Positions 1-7,949 of a stretch of 64,000 bases of DNA are shown here, piece by piece. The notes beneath the pieces are model-generated. The model searched no databases and had not been told where the DNA came from. It saw only the letters and a list, made by a program, of their open reading frames with translations. Origin of the DNA: an uncultured Microbacterium sp. (lineage in GTDB: Bacteria > Actinomycetota > Actinomycetes > Actinomycetales > Microbacteriaceae); NCBI RefSeq assembly GCF_947632095.1, contig NZ_CANROA010000007.1, forward strand, positions 1 through 64,000, given 5' to 3'. Each line of letters opens with the position of its first letter. Position 1 is the stretch's first letter. The position numbers and the translations under genes are program-made.

Positions 1-44
1 GCCTTTGGAGCTGTGAGGTTCAGGTTCGAGTCCTGGCGGCGGAG
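1..44 (+). tRNA. tRNA-Gln (UUG), 3' part only
   Basis: This is the 3' part of a tRNA; the 5' part lies outside the window. The T arm is at 20-36 (stem 20-24 with 32-36, loop TTCGAGT at 25-31). The 3' acceptor strand is 37-43, followed by discriminator G44, as is usual for Gln. Counting back from the T stem with a 5-base variable loop puts the anticodon at 5-7 (TTG) in loop 3-9. Bases 1-2 pair with 10-11. No CCA is encoded. The glmU start codon follows after one base. Confidence 0.9.
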
Positions 45-45
45 C

Positions 46-1479
46 ATGACGGAGAACAGACTCGCGATCATCGTGCTGGCTGCTGGCCAGGGCACACGGA
101 TGAAGTCCCGGCTGCCGAAGGTGCTGCACCCGATCGCCGGGCGCCCCCTCGTCGGCCACGTGCTGACCACGGCTTCCGTCCTGGGCGCCGACCACATCGA
201 GGTCGTCGTGCGCCATGAGCGCGACCAGGTCGTCAGCGCGATCTCCGCGCAGTACCCCGACGCCGTGATCGTCGACCAGGACGAGATCCCCGGCACCGGG
301 CGCGCCGTCCAGGTCGCCGTCGACGCTCTTCCGTCGGACTTCGAGGGCGATGTGCTCGTGCTCTCCGGCGATGTCCCGCTGCTCGAGGCAGACACCCTGC
401 AGTCCCTCCTCGCCGGCCACCGGCGGGCAGAGGCCGCCGCGACCATCCTCAGCGCGCTCCTCGACGACCCGACCGGCTACGGACGCATCATCCGTGATGA
501 GGCCGGCACGGTGTCGCGCATCGTCGAGCAGAAGGACGCCACCGCCGAAGAAGCGGCCGTCGCCGAGATCAACGCGGGCGTCTACGTCTTCCGTGCATCC
601 GCGCTGCGCTCCTTCCTCCCGCAGATCGACCAGAACAACGCCCAGGGCGAGCTGTACCTCACCGACGTGATCGGTCTGCTGCGTCAGGCCCAGCACACGG
701 TCGCCGCGGAGATCGCCGCCGACACCGCAGCGACGTTCGGCGTGAACGACCGGGCCCAGCTCGCCGAGGCCGGTCGCGTGCTCAACGCCCGAATCGTGCG
801 CCGCTGGCAGCGCGACGGCGTCTCGATCATGGACCCGGCGACCACGTGGATCGACGATGATGCCAAGCTCTCGTCCGATGTCACGATCCTGCCGAACACG
901 CACATCGTGGGGGCCACGGTGATCGAGTCCGGTGCCGTGATCGGCCCCGACACGACGCTCGTGGACTGCGAGGTCGGCGCGGATGCCGTCATCAAGCGCA
1001 CGGATGCGACGCTCGCGGTCATCGGCGCCGGCACGACGGTGGGCCCCTTCGCCTTCATCCGCCCCGGCACGGTGCTTGCCGACGGCGGCAAGATCGGCAC
1101 CTTCGTCGAGACGAAGAACTCCACGATCGGCGCCGGCAGCAAGGTGCCGCACCTGTCGTACATCGGCGACACGACGATCGGCGAGCGCGTCAACATCGGC
1201 GCCGGTGCGATCACGGCGAACTACGACGACCTCGTCAAGCACCGCACTGAGATCGGCGACGAGGTGCACACGGGCTCGCACAACGTGTTCGTCGCGCCGG
1301 TTAGGATTGGAGATGGTGCGAAGACCGGAGCGGGAGCGGTCGTCCGCAAGGACGTCCCCGCTGGTGCTCTGGCCTTGAGCGTCGCCCCTCAGCGCAACGT
1401 CGAGGGATGGGTCGAGAAGAACAGAGCCGGGACTGGCGCCGCAGAGGCGGCATCCCGTGCCAACCGAGCTGCGGAGTAA
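46..1479 (+). CDS. glmU: Bifunctional N-acetylglucosamine-1-phosphate uridyltransferase / glucosamine-1-phosphate acetyltransferase
   Basis: GlmU makes UDP-GlcNAc for peptidoglycan: it acetylates glucosamine-1-phosphate and then transfers UMP from UTP. The 477-residue product has the normal family length. The N-terminal nucleotidyltransferase domain carries LAAGQGTRM at residues 11-19. The C-terminal half is a left-handed beta-helix of hexapeptide repeats with the acetyltransferase segment GAGAITANYDD. I chose ATG 46 because translation from it begins just before the conserved core. The in-frame GTG at 13 lies inside the tRNA. There is no room for a separate ribosome-binding site, so the mRNA is probably leaderless, perhaps after tRNA processing. 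prs follows 9 bases downstream, so the two are likely co-transcribed. Confidence 0.96.
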   Translation: MTENRLAIIVLAAGQGTRMKSRLPKVLHPIAGRPLVGHVLTTASVLGADHIEVVVRHERDQVVSAISAQYPDAVIVDQDEIPGTGRAVQVAVDALPSDFEGDVLVLSGDVPLLEADTLQSLLAGHRRAEAAATILSALLDDPTGYGRIIRDEAGTVSRIVEQKDATAEEAAVAEINAGVYVFRASALRSFLPQIDQNNAQGELYLTDVIGLLRQAQHTVAAEIAADTAATFGVNDRAQLAEAGRVLNARIVRRWQRDGVSIMDPATTWIDDDAKLSSDVTILPNTHIVGATVIESGAVIGPDTTLVDCEVGADAVIKRTDATLAVIGAGTTVGPFAFIRPGTVLADGGKIGTFVETKNSTIGAGSKVPHLSYIGDTTIGERVNIGAGAITANYDDLVKHRTEIGDEVHTGSHNVFVAPVRIGDGAKTGAGAVVRKDVPAGALALSVAPQRNVEGWVEKNRAGTGAAEAASRANRAAE

Positions 1480-1488
1480 AGGCACGCC

Positions 1489-2523
1489 ATGGGGCACAAG
1501 AAGAAGACCGTCGAGCTGGACCGGGACAACGGGGTCGCTCCCGGACTCGTCGCCAAGAACAAGAAGCACCTGGTCGTCGCCGGCGGACGCTCGCACCCCG
1601 AGCTGACCGCCGCCGTGGCGCGGGCACTGGGAACGCAGGTCGCGCCCGTCGAGCACCGCACCTTCGCCTCGGGTGAGATCTACGCTCGTTTCGAGGTGTC
1701 GATCCGCGGGACCGATCTCTTCATCGTGCAGACCTTCGGCGAGGGTCTGAACGAGTCGCTCATCGAGACGCTGATCATGATCGATGCGGCCAAGCGCGCC
1801 TCGGCCAAGCGCATCACGCTCGTCGTGCCGTATTTCCCCTACTCCCGCCAGGACAAGAAGGGCCGCGGTCGTGAGCCCATCAGCGCCCGCCTGGTCGCCG
1901 ACCTCTTCAAGACCGCCGGTGCCGACCGCGTCATGAGCGTCGACCTGCACGCCGCCCAGATCCAGGGCTTCTTCGACGGCCCCGTCGACCACCTCTTCGC
2001 CAAGCCGGTGCTCCTCGAGCACTTCCGCGAGACGCTCACGGCCGAAGACCGCGAGACGCTCACGATCGTCTCGCCCGACATGGGGCGCGTGCGCGTCGCC
2101 GACACGTGGTCCGACAGCCTGGATGCGCCGCTGGCGATCATCCACAAGCGTCGCGACCCGAAGGTCGCCAACCAGGTCTCCGTTCACGAGATCGTCGGAA
2201 CCGTCGCCGGCCGAACCTGCCTGCTCGTCGACGACATGATCGACACGGGCGGCACGATCGTCAAGGCCGCGCAGGCTCTGAAGGCCAACGGCGCGCGACG
2301 GGTGATCGTCGCGGCAACGCACGCGATCTTCAGCGACCCGGCCACCGAGCGTCTGCAGGATGAGGCGATCGACGAGGTCGTCGTCACCGACACGATCCCG
2401 CTGAACGAGTCCCGTCGTTGGGAGTCGCTGACGGTTCTGCCGATCGCTCCGCTGCTGGCGCGCGCGATCCACGAGGTGTTCGAGGACGGATCCGTCACGA
2501 GCATGTTCGGCGGAGACGCCTGA
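1489..2523 (+). CDS. prs: Ribose-phosphate pyrophosphokinase (PRPP synthetase)
   Basis: Prs makes PRPP from ribose-5-phosphate and ATP for purine, pyrimidine, histidine, tryptophan and NAD synthesis. Seen in the sequence are the catalytic segment around FPYSRQDKKGRGREP (about residues 116-130), VSPDMGRVRVAD, and the PRPP-binding loop LLVDDMIDTGGTI (about 244-256). At 344 residues it is some 20 longer than most homologues, with a lysine-rich N-terminal extension (GHKKKTVELDRDNG). ATG 1489 is preceded by GGAG/AAAGG at suitable spacing. The glmU-prs order matches M. tuberculosis glmU-prsA. Confidence 0.96.
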   Translation: MGHKKKTVELDRDNGVAPGLVAKNKKHLVVAGGRSHPELTAAVARALGTQVAPVEHRTFASGEIYARFEVSIRGTDLFIVQTFGEGLNESLIETLIMIDAAKRASAKRITLVVPYFPYSRQDKKGRGREPISARLVADLFKTAGADRVMSVDLHAAQIQGFFDGPVDHLFAKPVLLEHFRETLTAEDRETLTIVSPDMGRVRVADTWSDSLDAPLAIIHKRRDPKVANQVSVHEIVGTVAGRTCLLVDDMIDTGGTIVKAAQALKANGARRVIVAATHAIFSDPATERLQDEAIDEVVVTDTIPLNESRRWESLTVLPIAPLLARAIHEVFEDGSVTSMFGGDA

Positions 2524-2556
2524 CCCGGGGCACAGCCCGCGCATAGCGCGCGGACA

Positions 2557-2562
2557 TAGTCT
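2557..2562 (+). promoter_or_regulatory. -10 box TAGTCT of the flavin-transfer operon
   Basis: TAGTCT sits 7 bases before the ATG at 2570, so transcription should start at or next to the start codon. This is the first of the TANNNT-N6/7-start signals in this window. No clear ribosome-binding site is needed or seen. Confidence 0.6.
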
Positions 2563-2569
2563 CGAGAGC

Positions 2570-2995
2570 ATGATCGTGCAGACCCTGTCGCCCGCCGTGC
2601 GTTCCGGAGCGGTCCTCGCGGCCGTCATCGGCGCTCTGACCGTCACCGGGTGCGCGGGCACCGATGCCTCGGCCGATTCCGCGGAGCCCGTGGAGTACGC
2701 GGACGGGACCTACACGGCCGAGGGGTCATATCAGACGCCGGAGAACGTCGAGAGGGTATCGGTGACGTTGACGATCGCCGACAACCTCGTCGCGGGCGTC
2801 GAGGTCGCGGGAGATCCGGGGGCACGGGAGACCGAGCAGTACCAGGCCGCGTTCATCTCGGGCATCGCGACGGAGATCGTGGGGGTTCCCCTCGACGAGA
2901 TCGACGTCAGCCGGGTTGCGGGATCGTCGCTCACGAGCGGCGGTTTCAACGCGGCGGTGGCGGAGATCAAGGCGCAGGCCGCCCTCGAGCAGTAG
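2570..2995 (+). CDS. FMN-binding domain lipoprotein (probable covalent FMN carrier)
   Basis: A 141-residue secreted lipoprotein: hydrophobic signal, then lipobox LTVTGC with Cys28 as the lipidation site, a short linker, and an FMN_bind-type domain from about residue 42 to the end. Related domains in NqrC/RnfG carry FMN bound by a phosphoester to Thr or Ser in an (S/D)GA(S/T)xT(S/T) motif. Here AGSSLTS at residues 117-123 fits, with Ser120 the likely acceptor. The next gene encodes the transferase (ApbE) that makes this bond, 8 bases downstream, and a membrane reductase follows. The inferred role is an extracytoplasmic one-electron carrier anchored to the membrane. The electron acceptor is not visible. 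Confidence 0.82.
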   Translation: MIVQTLSPAVRSGAVLAAVIGALTVTGCAGTDASADSAEPVEYADGTYTAEGSYQTPENVERVSVTLTIADNLVAGVEVAGDPGARETEQYQAAFISGIATEIVGVPLDEIDVSRVAGSSLTSGGFNAAVAEIKAQAALEQ

Positions 2996-3003
2996 GAGCG
3001 CGC

Positions 3004-3888
3004 ATGCCCCTGTGGCGCTTCGACGCGATCGGCACGACCTGGGAGATCGATTCGGAGCACCCGCTCGACGACTCGGTGCGCTCGCGCATCAACGACCTCA
3101 TCGAGGACTTCGACCGCACCTGGTCGCGGTTCCGCAGGGATTCTCTCGTGAGCCGGCTCGGTCGCTCCGGCGGGACGGCCGCGCTTCCCCCGGATGCTCC
3201 GGCGATGCTCGACGCCTATCGTGCTCTCACCCGGGCAACGGACGGTGCGGTGAATCCGCTGGTGGCCGAGAGCCTGAACGCGCTCGGCTACGACCCCGAT
3301 TACTCCTTGCGCCCCGGCACGCCACGACCGGCTCCGTCGGAGTGGACCGGCATCGTGTCGTGGGCTGAGCCGCTGCTGAGCGTCTCGACGCCGGCTCTGC
3401 TCGATGTGGGTGCGTTGGGCAAGGGCCGCCTGGTCGATCGTGTCTTCGACGAGCTCGCCGATGTCCCGGGGATCCGTGCGGTCGATGCCGGCGGCGACCT
3501 GCGGGTGCGCGAAGACATGCGCGTGGGCCTCGAGCATCCCTTCGATCCGAGCGCCGCGATCGGAGTCGCCATGATTCGGGACCAGGCGATCTGCGCGTCC
3601 GCGATCACCCGCCGCGCCTGGGGGAGCGGACTGCACCATGTCCTCGATGCCCGTACCGGGATTCCGGTGCGAACCTGGGCGGCGACCTGGGCGATCGGGG
3701 CGGATGCCATGACCGCCGACGCCGTCGCCACGGCGCTGTTCTTCGACGGCGGTGCGGACTTCGCCGCCGAGCGCGGCGTCGAGTGGGTGCGGATGAGCAC
3801 GGACGGGCGCGCGCAGTGGTCCGCGAGCGCACCGATCGAGGTATTCCGCCCCGGTGGGCGGTTCGATGAGGGAGAGTTGACCCTGTGA
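3004..3888 (+). CDS. apbE: FAD:protein FMN transferase (ApbE family)
   Basis: ApbE moves FMN from FAD to a Ser/Thr of a target protein; here the target is probably the lipoprotein encoded just upstream. The 294-residue product shows the family signatures in order: AIGTTWEI near the N-terminus, SRFRRDSLVSRL, LDVGALGKGRLVD in the middle, VDAGGDLRV, and HHVLDARTGIPV towards the end. No signal peptide is visible. Most exported ApbE proteins have one, so this protein may act on the lipoprotein before export. ATG 3004 was chosen because the homology starts there. The stop overlaps the next start (TGATG). Confidence 0.9.
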   Translation: MPLWRFDAIGTTWEIDSEHPLDDSVRSRINDLIEDFDRTWSRFRRDSLVSRLGRSGGTAALPPDAPAMLDAYRALTRATDGAVNPLVAESLNALGYDPDYSLRPGTPRPAPSEWTGIVSWAEPLLSVSTPALLDVGALGKGRLVDRVFDELADVPGIRAVDAGGDLRVREDMRVGLEHPFDPSAAIGVAMIRDQAICASAITRRAWGSGLHHVLDARTGIPVRTWAATWAIGADAMTADAVATALFFDGGADFAAERGVEWVRMSTDGRAQWSASAPIEVFRPGGRFDEGELTL

Positions 3889-5459
3889 TGAGTATGTTCA
3901 CCGCCGCCCGCCAGCGTGTTCTCGCGGTTCTCGGCGCCGTATCGATGTATCGGCTGGTGCTGTTCGCGCTGGGGCTGCTCGCCGTCATCGCGCTGGCATT
4001 GTCGGCACTCGGCGCGATCGTCTCCCCGACACCCGCGGAGATCCTGTACTCCTTCGTCGTCCTCGGCGTCGTCATCTGCGCGGTCGACGCGATCGCGCAG
4101 CGTCTTCTCCGGCTCCCGTGGCGCGTGGAATCGTCGTTGGTGACGACGCTCATCATGCTCTTCGTCATGCGGCCCGGGTCGGATGCCGCCGCTTTCACGG
4201 GCCTCGCCCTCGCCGGTGCGCTGGCGAGCCTGTCGAAGTACCTCATCGCCTGGCGCGGACGTCACATCCTCAATCCGGCGGCGTTCGGAGCCGCGGTGGT
4301 GACGATCGTCGGTTCGTTCGGCGCCTTCGAATGGCTGGGAACCTCCGCCTCATGGTGGGTGGGCACGCCGTCGCTGGCCCTTCCCGTGGCCGTGCTGGGA
4401 CTGGCGGTGCTGTGGCGCACCGAGAAGGTGCGGGTGGTGCTGGTGTTCCTTCTCGTCGCGATCGGCACTTCAGTGGTGCGCCAGGCCGTGCAGGGGCAGC
4501 AGTTCGGCATGGGGTTCGACCTCGGCGAGGCGCTGTCGTTCGCGGTGCTGCAGTCGACGTTCCTGTTCCTCGGCATCTTCATGCTGTCCGAGCCGCTGAC
4601 GCTGCCGCCGCGGCGGTGGCAGCAGTACTCGGTGGCGGCGCTGGTCGGTGTGCTCGCCGGCTGGCCGATTCTCATCGCGGGTCTTTTCACCCTCGGCCAG
4701 GAGCGCGCACTGCTCATCGGCAACCTGCTGGCGTTCGTCTTCGCGCTGCGCGGTTCGGTGCGGCTCCGCCTCGACAAGCGCGAGTTCATCACCCCGACCG
4801 TGCAGGAGCTGACCTTCCGCACCAAGGGGCGGCTGAATTTCCTGCCGGGTCAGTACCTCGAGCTCGATGTGCCGCATCACCGGCCGGATGCCCGCGGAAC
4901 GCGCCGCGAGTTCAGCATTGTCTCGGCGCCCGCGGACCTGCCGACGCTGCGCATCGCCTATAAGAACGGCGACCAGAAGCATCCGTCGTCCTACAAGCGC
5001 GCTCTCGCCGCCGCCGAGCCCGGCGCGACATTGGCGGTCACCGGGACATGGGGCGACTTCCTGCTGCCCCGTGGCGACGCGCCGGTGCTCATGGTCGCTG
5101 CAGGAATCGGGGTCACTCCGTTCGTCTCGCAGCTTCGCCAGCTGCAAGCGGCCGGGGTTCAGCGCGACATCGTGCTCGTGTACGTGGCATCTGACGTTTC
5201 GGAGCTGGCGTTCCGCGAGGAGCTGGAGGCGACAGGCGTTCGCGCCGTCGTATACACCCGAGACGAGCCGGCGGGCCTCGGCGACAAATGGTCGTGGGCG
5301 CAGGGCGTGCGCCTGGATGCCGAGGGTCTGGAACGCGTGGTCCCCGACATCGCGGCGCGGCACACCTTCATCTCGGGACCGCCGCGACTCATCGCCGACC
5401 TCGCTCCCGCGCTGCAGAAGGCGCATTCGCTGACGACCGACGCCTTCGCCGGGTACTGA
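3888..5459 (+). CDS. NqrB/RnfD-like membrane domain fused to a FAD/NAD(P)-binding ferredoxin-reductase domain
   Basis: A 523-residue membrane flavoprotein. Residues 1 to about 290 form many hydrophobic helices resembling NqrB/RnfD-type membrane subunits. Residues about 300-520 are a ferredoxin-NADP reductase module: FLPGQYLELDV, the FAD-binding RREFSIVSAP, and the pyridine-nucleotide motif LMVAAGIGVTPFVSQLRQL. It could take electrons from NAD(P)H on the cytoplasmic side and pass them across the membrane to the FMN lipoprotein two genes upstream. Start choices are GTG 3885, ATG 3888 and ATG 3894; ATG 3888 fits GGGAGAG at 3870-3876 and one-base overlap coupling with apbE. The membrane part is assigned from its general pattern, so its subfamily is less certain than the reductase part. 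Confidence 0.82.
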   Translation: MSMFTAARQRVLAVLGAVSMYRLVLFALGLLAVIALALSALGAIVSPTPAEILYSFVVLGVVICAVDAIAQRLLRLPWRVESSLVTTLIMLFVMRPGSDAAAFTGLALAGALASLSKYLIAWRGRHILNPAAFGAAVVTIVGSFGAFEWLGTSASWWVGTPSLALPVAVLGLAVLWRTEKVRVVLVFLLVAIGTSVVRQAVQGQQFGMGFDLGEALSFAVLQSTFLFLGIFMLSEPLTLPPRRWQQYSVAALVGVLAGWPILIAGLFTLGQERALLIGNLLAFVFALRGSVRLRLDKREFITPTVQELTFRTKGRLNFLPGQYLELDVPHHRPDARGTRREFSIVSAPADLPTLRIAYKNGDQKHPSSYKRALAAAEPGATLAVTGTWGDFLLPRGDAPVLMVAAGIGVTPFVSQLRQLQAAGVQRDIVLVYVASDVSELAFREELEATGVRAVVYTRDEPAGLGDKWSWAQGVRLDAEGLERVVPDIAARHTFISGPPRLIADLAPALQKAHSLTTDAFAGY

Positions 5460-5473
5460 CCGCGCACCAGGCG

Positions 5474-5496
5474 CCGCCGGCTCACGCCTCCGGCGG
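5474..5496. terminator. Weak convergent hairpin between two operons
   Basis: CCGCCGG (5474-5480) pairs with CCGGCGG (5490-5496) across a 9-base loop, between two convergent genes; it covers the histidine kinase stop codon. There is no T tract. A bidirectional terminator is possible but not strong. Confidence 0.35.
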
Positions 5497-7023
5497 GTCG
5501 GGGAGCGGCTGCGTCAGGGGAAGGCGCACGGTGAAGGTCGTGTCTCCGGGCTCGGATTCCACGGACAGGGTTCCCCGGTGCCCCTCGACGATGGCCTTGG
5601 CGATCGCCAGGCCCAGCCCCGTTCCGCCGGTCTGGCGGGCACGCGAGGAGTCGCCCCGGGCGAAACGGGCGAAGAGCGCGTCGCGCACCTGCGGATCGAT
5701 GCCGGGGCCGTCATCGTGCACGCGGATGACGGCGAGATCGTCCTCGACGCCGACGCCCAGCGTGATCTGCGTGCCGGCGGGTGTGTGGGTGCGAGCGTTG
5801 GCGAGCAGGTTCGCGACGACCTGGTGCAGGCGCCCGGCGTCGCCGAGGATGACGACCGGCTCGTCGGGAACATCGACGCTCCAGCGGTGGTCGGGCCCGG
5901 TCGGGCGGGCATCGGCGAGCCCTTCGAGAGCGAGGTTGGTGAGGTCGACGGAGCCGTGCACGAGCTCGGTGCCCTCGTCCAGTCGGGCCAGCAGCAGCAG
6001 GTCTTCGACCAGACGCGTCATCCGCAGCGACTGCGCCTGGATGCGCTCGAGCGCGGTCTCGGTGCTCTCGGCGGCATCGACGGCCGATGTCTGCCGCAGT
6101 GCGCGCAGCGAGAGCTCGGAGTAGCCGCGGATCGAGGCGAGGGGAGTGCGCAGCTCGTGGCTGGCATCCGCGACGAAGCGGCGCATGCGCTCCTCGTTGC
6201 GCTGGCGGGAGGCGAGCGACTCGTCGACGTGGTCGAGCAGGGTGTTCAACGATGCGCCGACGAGGCCAATCTCGGTGCGCGGGTCGGATTCCTCGGCCGG
6301 GACGCGCTCGGTGATGGACACCTCGCCGCGATCGAGCGGCTGGTTCGCGACGCGCGTCGCAGTCGCGGCCACGGCCCGCAGCGGTCGCAGGGTCATCCGG
6401 ATCGTGACGGTGATCGTGAGGGCAAGGAGGATGAGCCCGCCGAGTGTCGCGAGGGACACGACGGTGAACAGCTGGGCGAGGGTGCTCTGGATGCCGTCGC
6501 GGGGGAGCCCGGTGACGACGTTGATGGCGGGGGAGAACTTCGTCGCCGCCGTCTGGGTGACGATCAATTGGTAGGAGGCGCCGTTGTGTCCGGGGAGCGC
6601 GATCGACCCGGTGCTGCGTCCGGCGAGCGCCGCGTCGATGGCGCGCAGCTCCCGGGTGGAGAGGTCGCTGAGCGCTCCCCCCTCGCCGATCACGACTCCG
6701 CTGGCCGTGCCGCCGGTGGTCTCATCCGGGATCCAGAACGCCAGGAGCAGGCCGGAAGCGGGCGGGGCGACGCCGTCCATGGCGGAGCGTGCGGTGAGGG
6801 ACTCGTTGGTGATCATCGCATAGCCCGCGCGCTGGGACACCAGCGCCGTCGTGCGGTCGGAGAGGGAGCGCACCTGCTCGGTCAGCTGACCCTCGAGCGC
6901 CTGGTTCAGCGTCGCGCCGGTGATGACGGCGACGATGATGAGGATGAGCGAGACGAACCCGGTCACGGCGATCATGAGCCGTGCCTGCAGGGTCAGCGGT
7001 GCGCGCATCCCCGGCCGGGTCAC
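5482..7023 (-). CDS. Sensor histidine kinase (two-component system)
   Basis: A 513-residue membrane kinase that would phosphorylate the regulator encoded just upstream. Transmembrane helix 1 is at about 15-38, an extracytoplasmic sensor region at about 39-183, and helix 2 at about 184-208. HAMP, the dimerisation domain with DASHELRTPL (phospho-acceptor His289) and the ATPase domain (HDDGPGI, GGTGLGLAI) follow. The architecture resembles MtrB/TrcS/TcrY-type kinases of actinobacteria. The start is GTG 7023, whose GTGA overlaps the regulator stop, so the pair is translationally coupled. The signal is unknown; the divergent ABC transporter suggests envelope stress or an antimicrobial compound, which is inference. 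Confidence 0.93.
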   Translation of the reverse strand: MTRPGMRAPLTLQARLMIAVTGFVSLILIIVAVITGATLNQALEGQLTEQVRSLSDRTTALVSQRAGYAMITNESLTARSAMDGVAPPASGLLLAFWIPDETTGGTASGVVIGEGGALSDLSTRELRAIDAALAGRSTGSIALPGHNGASYQLIVTQTAATKFSPAINVVTGLPRDGIQSTLAQLFTVVSLATLGGLILLALTITVTIRMTLRPLRAVAATATRVANQPLDRGEVSITERVPAEESDPRTEIGLVGASLNTLLDHVDESLASRQRNEERMRRFVADASHELRTPLASIRGYSELSLRALRQTSAVDAAESTETALERIQAQSLRMTRLVEDLLLLARLDEGTELVHGSVDLTNLALEGLADARPTGPDHRWSVDVPDEPVVILGDAGRLHQVVANLLANARTHTPAGTQITLGVGVEDDLAVIRVHDDGPGIDPQVRDALFARFARGDSSRARQTGGTGLGLAIAKAIVEGHRGTLSVESEPGDTTFTVRLPLTQPLPDPPEA

Positions 7024-7757
7024 TGGGGGGCCTTGATCATGTAGCCGACGCCGCGCACCGTGTGCAGCAGGGGCGTGCGGCCGGCGTCGATCTTCTTGCG
7101 CAGGTACGAGATGTACAGCTCGACGACCGACGACTTGCCGCCGAAGTCGTAGCTCCAGACGCGGTCGAGGATCTGCGTCTTCGAGAGCACACGGCGCTCG
7201 TTGCGCATCAGATAGCGCAGCAGTTCGAACTCGGTGGCGGTTAGCTCGATCTCGGTTCCGTCACGCTCGACCTCGTGGCTGTCCTCGTTGAGGGTGAGGT
7301 CGCCGACGCGCAGGATCGACTGGCCCTCGTCGCTGGAGGCCAGGCCCGTGCGTCGGATGATCGCGCGCAGACGCGCGATGACCTCTTCGAGGCTGAAGGG
7401 CTTGGTGACGTAGTCGTCGCCGCCGGCGGTCAGGCCCGCGATCCGGTCGCCCACGGCATCCTTCGCGGTCAGGAAGAGCACGGGGACGAGGTTGCCCGAT
7501 TCACGCAGCCGGCGCAGTACGCTCATCCCGTCGAGATCGGGCATCATGATGTCGAGCACAAGAGCATCGGGCTCGAACTCCCGGGCGACCTGCAGAGCCT
7601 CCATGCCCGAGGACGCGGTGCGCACTTCCCAGCCCTCCATGCGCAGGGCCATCGCGAGAAGGTCGGTGAGCATCTGCTCGTCATCGACGGCGAGGATGCG
7701 CAGCGGAGATCCATCGGGGCGGCGAAGTTCGGGCAGATCGTGGCTCATGAGGTCCAT
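7020..7757 (-). CDS. OmpR/PhoB-family response regulator
   Basis: A 245-residue DNA-binding response regulator. The receiver domain (about 19-135) has the acidic pair DD at 25-26, phospho-acceptor Asp69 in LDIMMPD and the conserved Lys in TKPFSLEE. The C-terminal winged helix (about 150-243) has the trans_reg_C pattern (ELTATEFELLRYL, YISYLRKKID, VRGVGYM). It resembles TrcR/TcrX/MtrA regulators. The alternative start ATG 7748 is also plausible (GGACC upstream). Three CATAGAAGTTT-like repeats lie immediately before the start on its own strand, which suggests autoregulation. Confidence 0.94.
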   Translation of the reverse strand: MDLMSHDLPELRRPDGSPLRILAVDDEQMLTDLLAMALRMEGWEVRTASSGMEALQVAREFEPDALVLDIMMPDLDGMSVLRRLRESGNLVPVLFLTAKDAVGDRIAGLTAGGDDYVTKPFSLEEVIARLRAIIRRTGLASSDEGQSILRVGDLTLNEDSHEVERDGTEIELTATEFELLRYLMRNERRVLSKTQILDRVWSYDFGGKSSVVELYISYLRKKIDAGRTPLLHTVRGVGYMIKAPQ

Positions 7758-7764
7758 TGTGATG

Positions 7765-7798
7765 CTTCGTCTATGAAACTTCTATGGAAACTTCTATG
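7765..7798 (-). promoter_or_regulatory. Triple direct repeat CATAGAAGTTT, candidate response-regulator operator
   Basis: On the minus strand CATAGAAGTTTC, CATAGAAGTTT and CATAGACGAAG follow each other at 12- and 11-base steps (7798-7765), just upstream of the response regulator gene. OmpR/PhoB proteins typically bind tandem repeats at about 11 bases, so this is a candidate autoregulatory site. Confidence 0.5.
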
Positions 7799-7858
7799 CG
7801 TGATCTGTGAATCGGATGCTGCGTCCCGCGCATGATCGTCGCGGACCCGTTGCCGGTT

Positions 7859-7902
7859 CATAAGAAACCCATCAGCTCACCATCTGCTTCCCATAATCGC
7901 CG
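7859..7902 (+). promoter_or_regulatory. Four CAT-N8 steps at exact 11-base spacing before the ABC permease
   Basis: CATAAGAAACC, CATCAGCTCAC, CATCTGCTTCC and CATAATCGCCG start at 7859, 7870, 7881 and 7892. The first unit resembles the CATAGAAGTTT repeats on the other side of the intergenic region. CATAAT at 7892-7897 could also serve as a -10 box. It is a candidate operator linking the regulator to the transporter genes. Confidence 0.4.
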
Positions 7903-7949
7903 TCAATATCGTCATCTCCGTCCCGCCGAAGCGCGGGCGAAGGAGAGAC

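Noticed and set aside
13..45. In-frame GTG 13 as glmU start
   Set aside because: It would place translated sequence inside a well-formed tRNA, and the added residues are not part of the GlmU family.
2537..2553. Small GC hairpin (CCGCGC/GCGCGG) after prs
   Set aside because: Short, no T tract, and it lies in the promoter of the next gene. Not convincing as a terminator.
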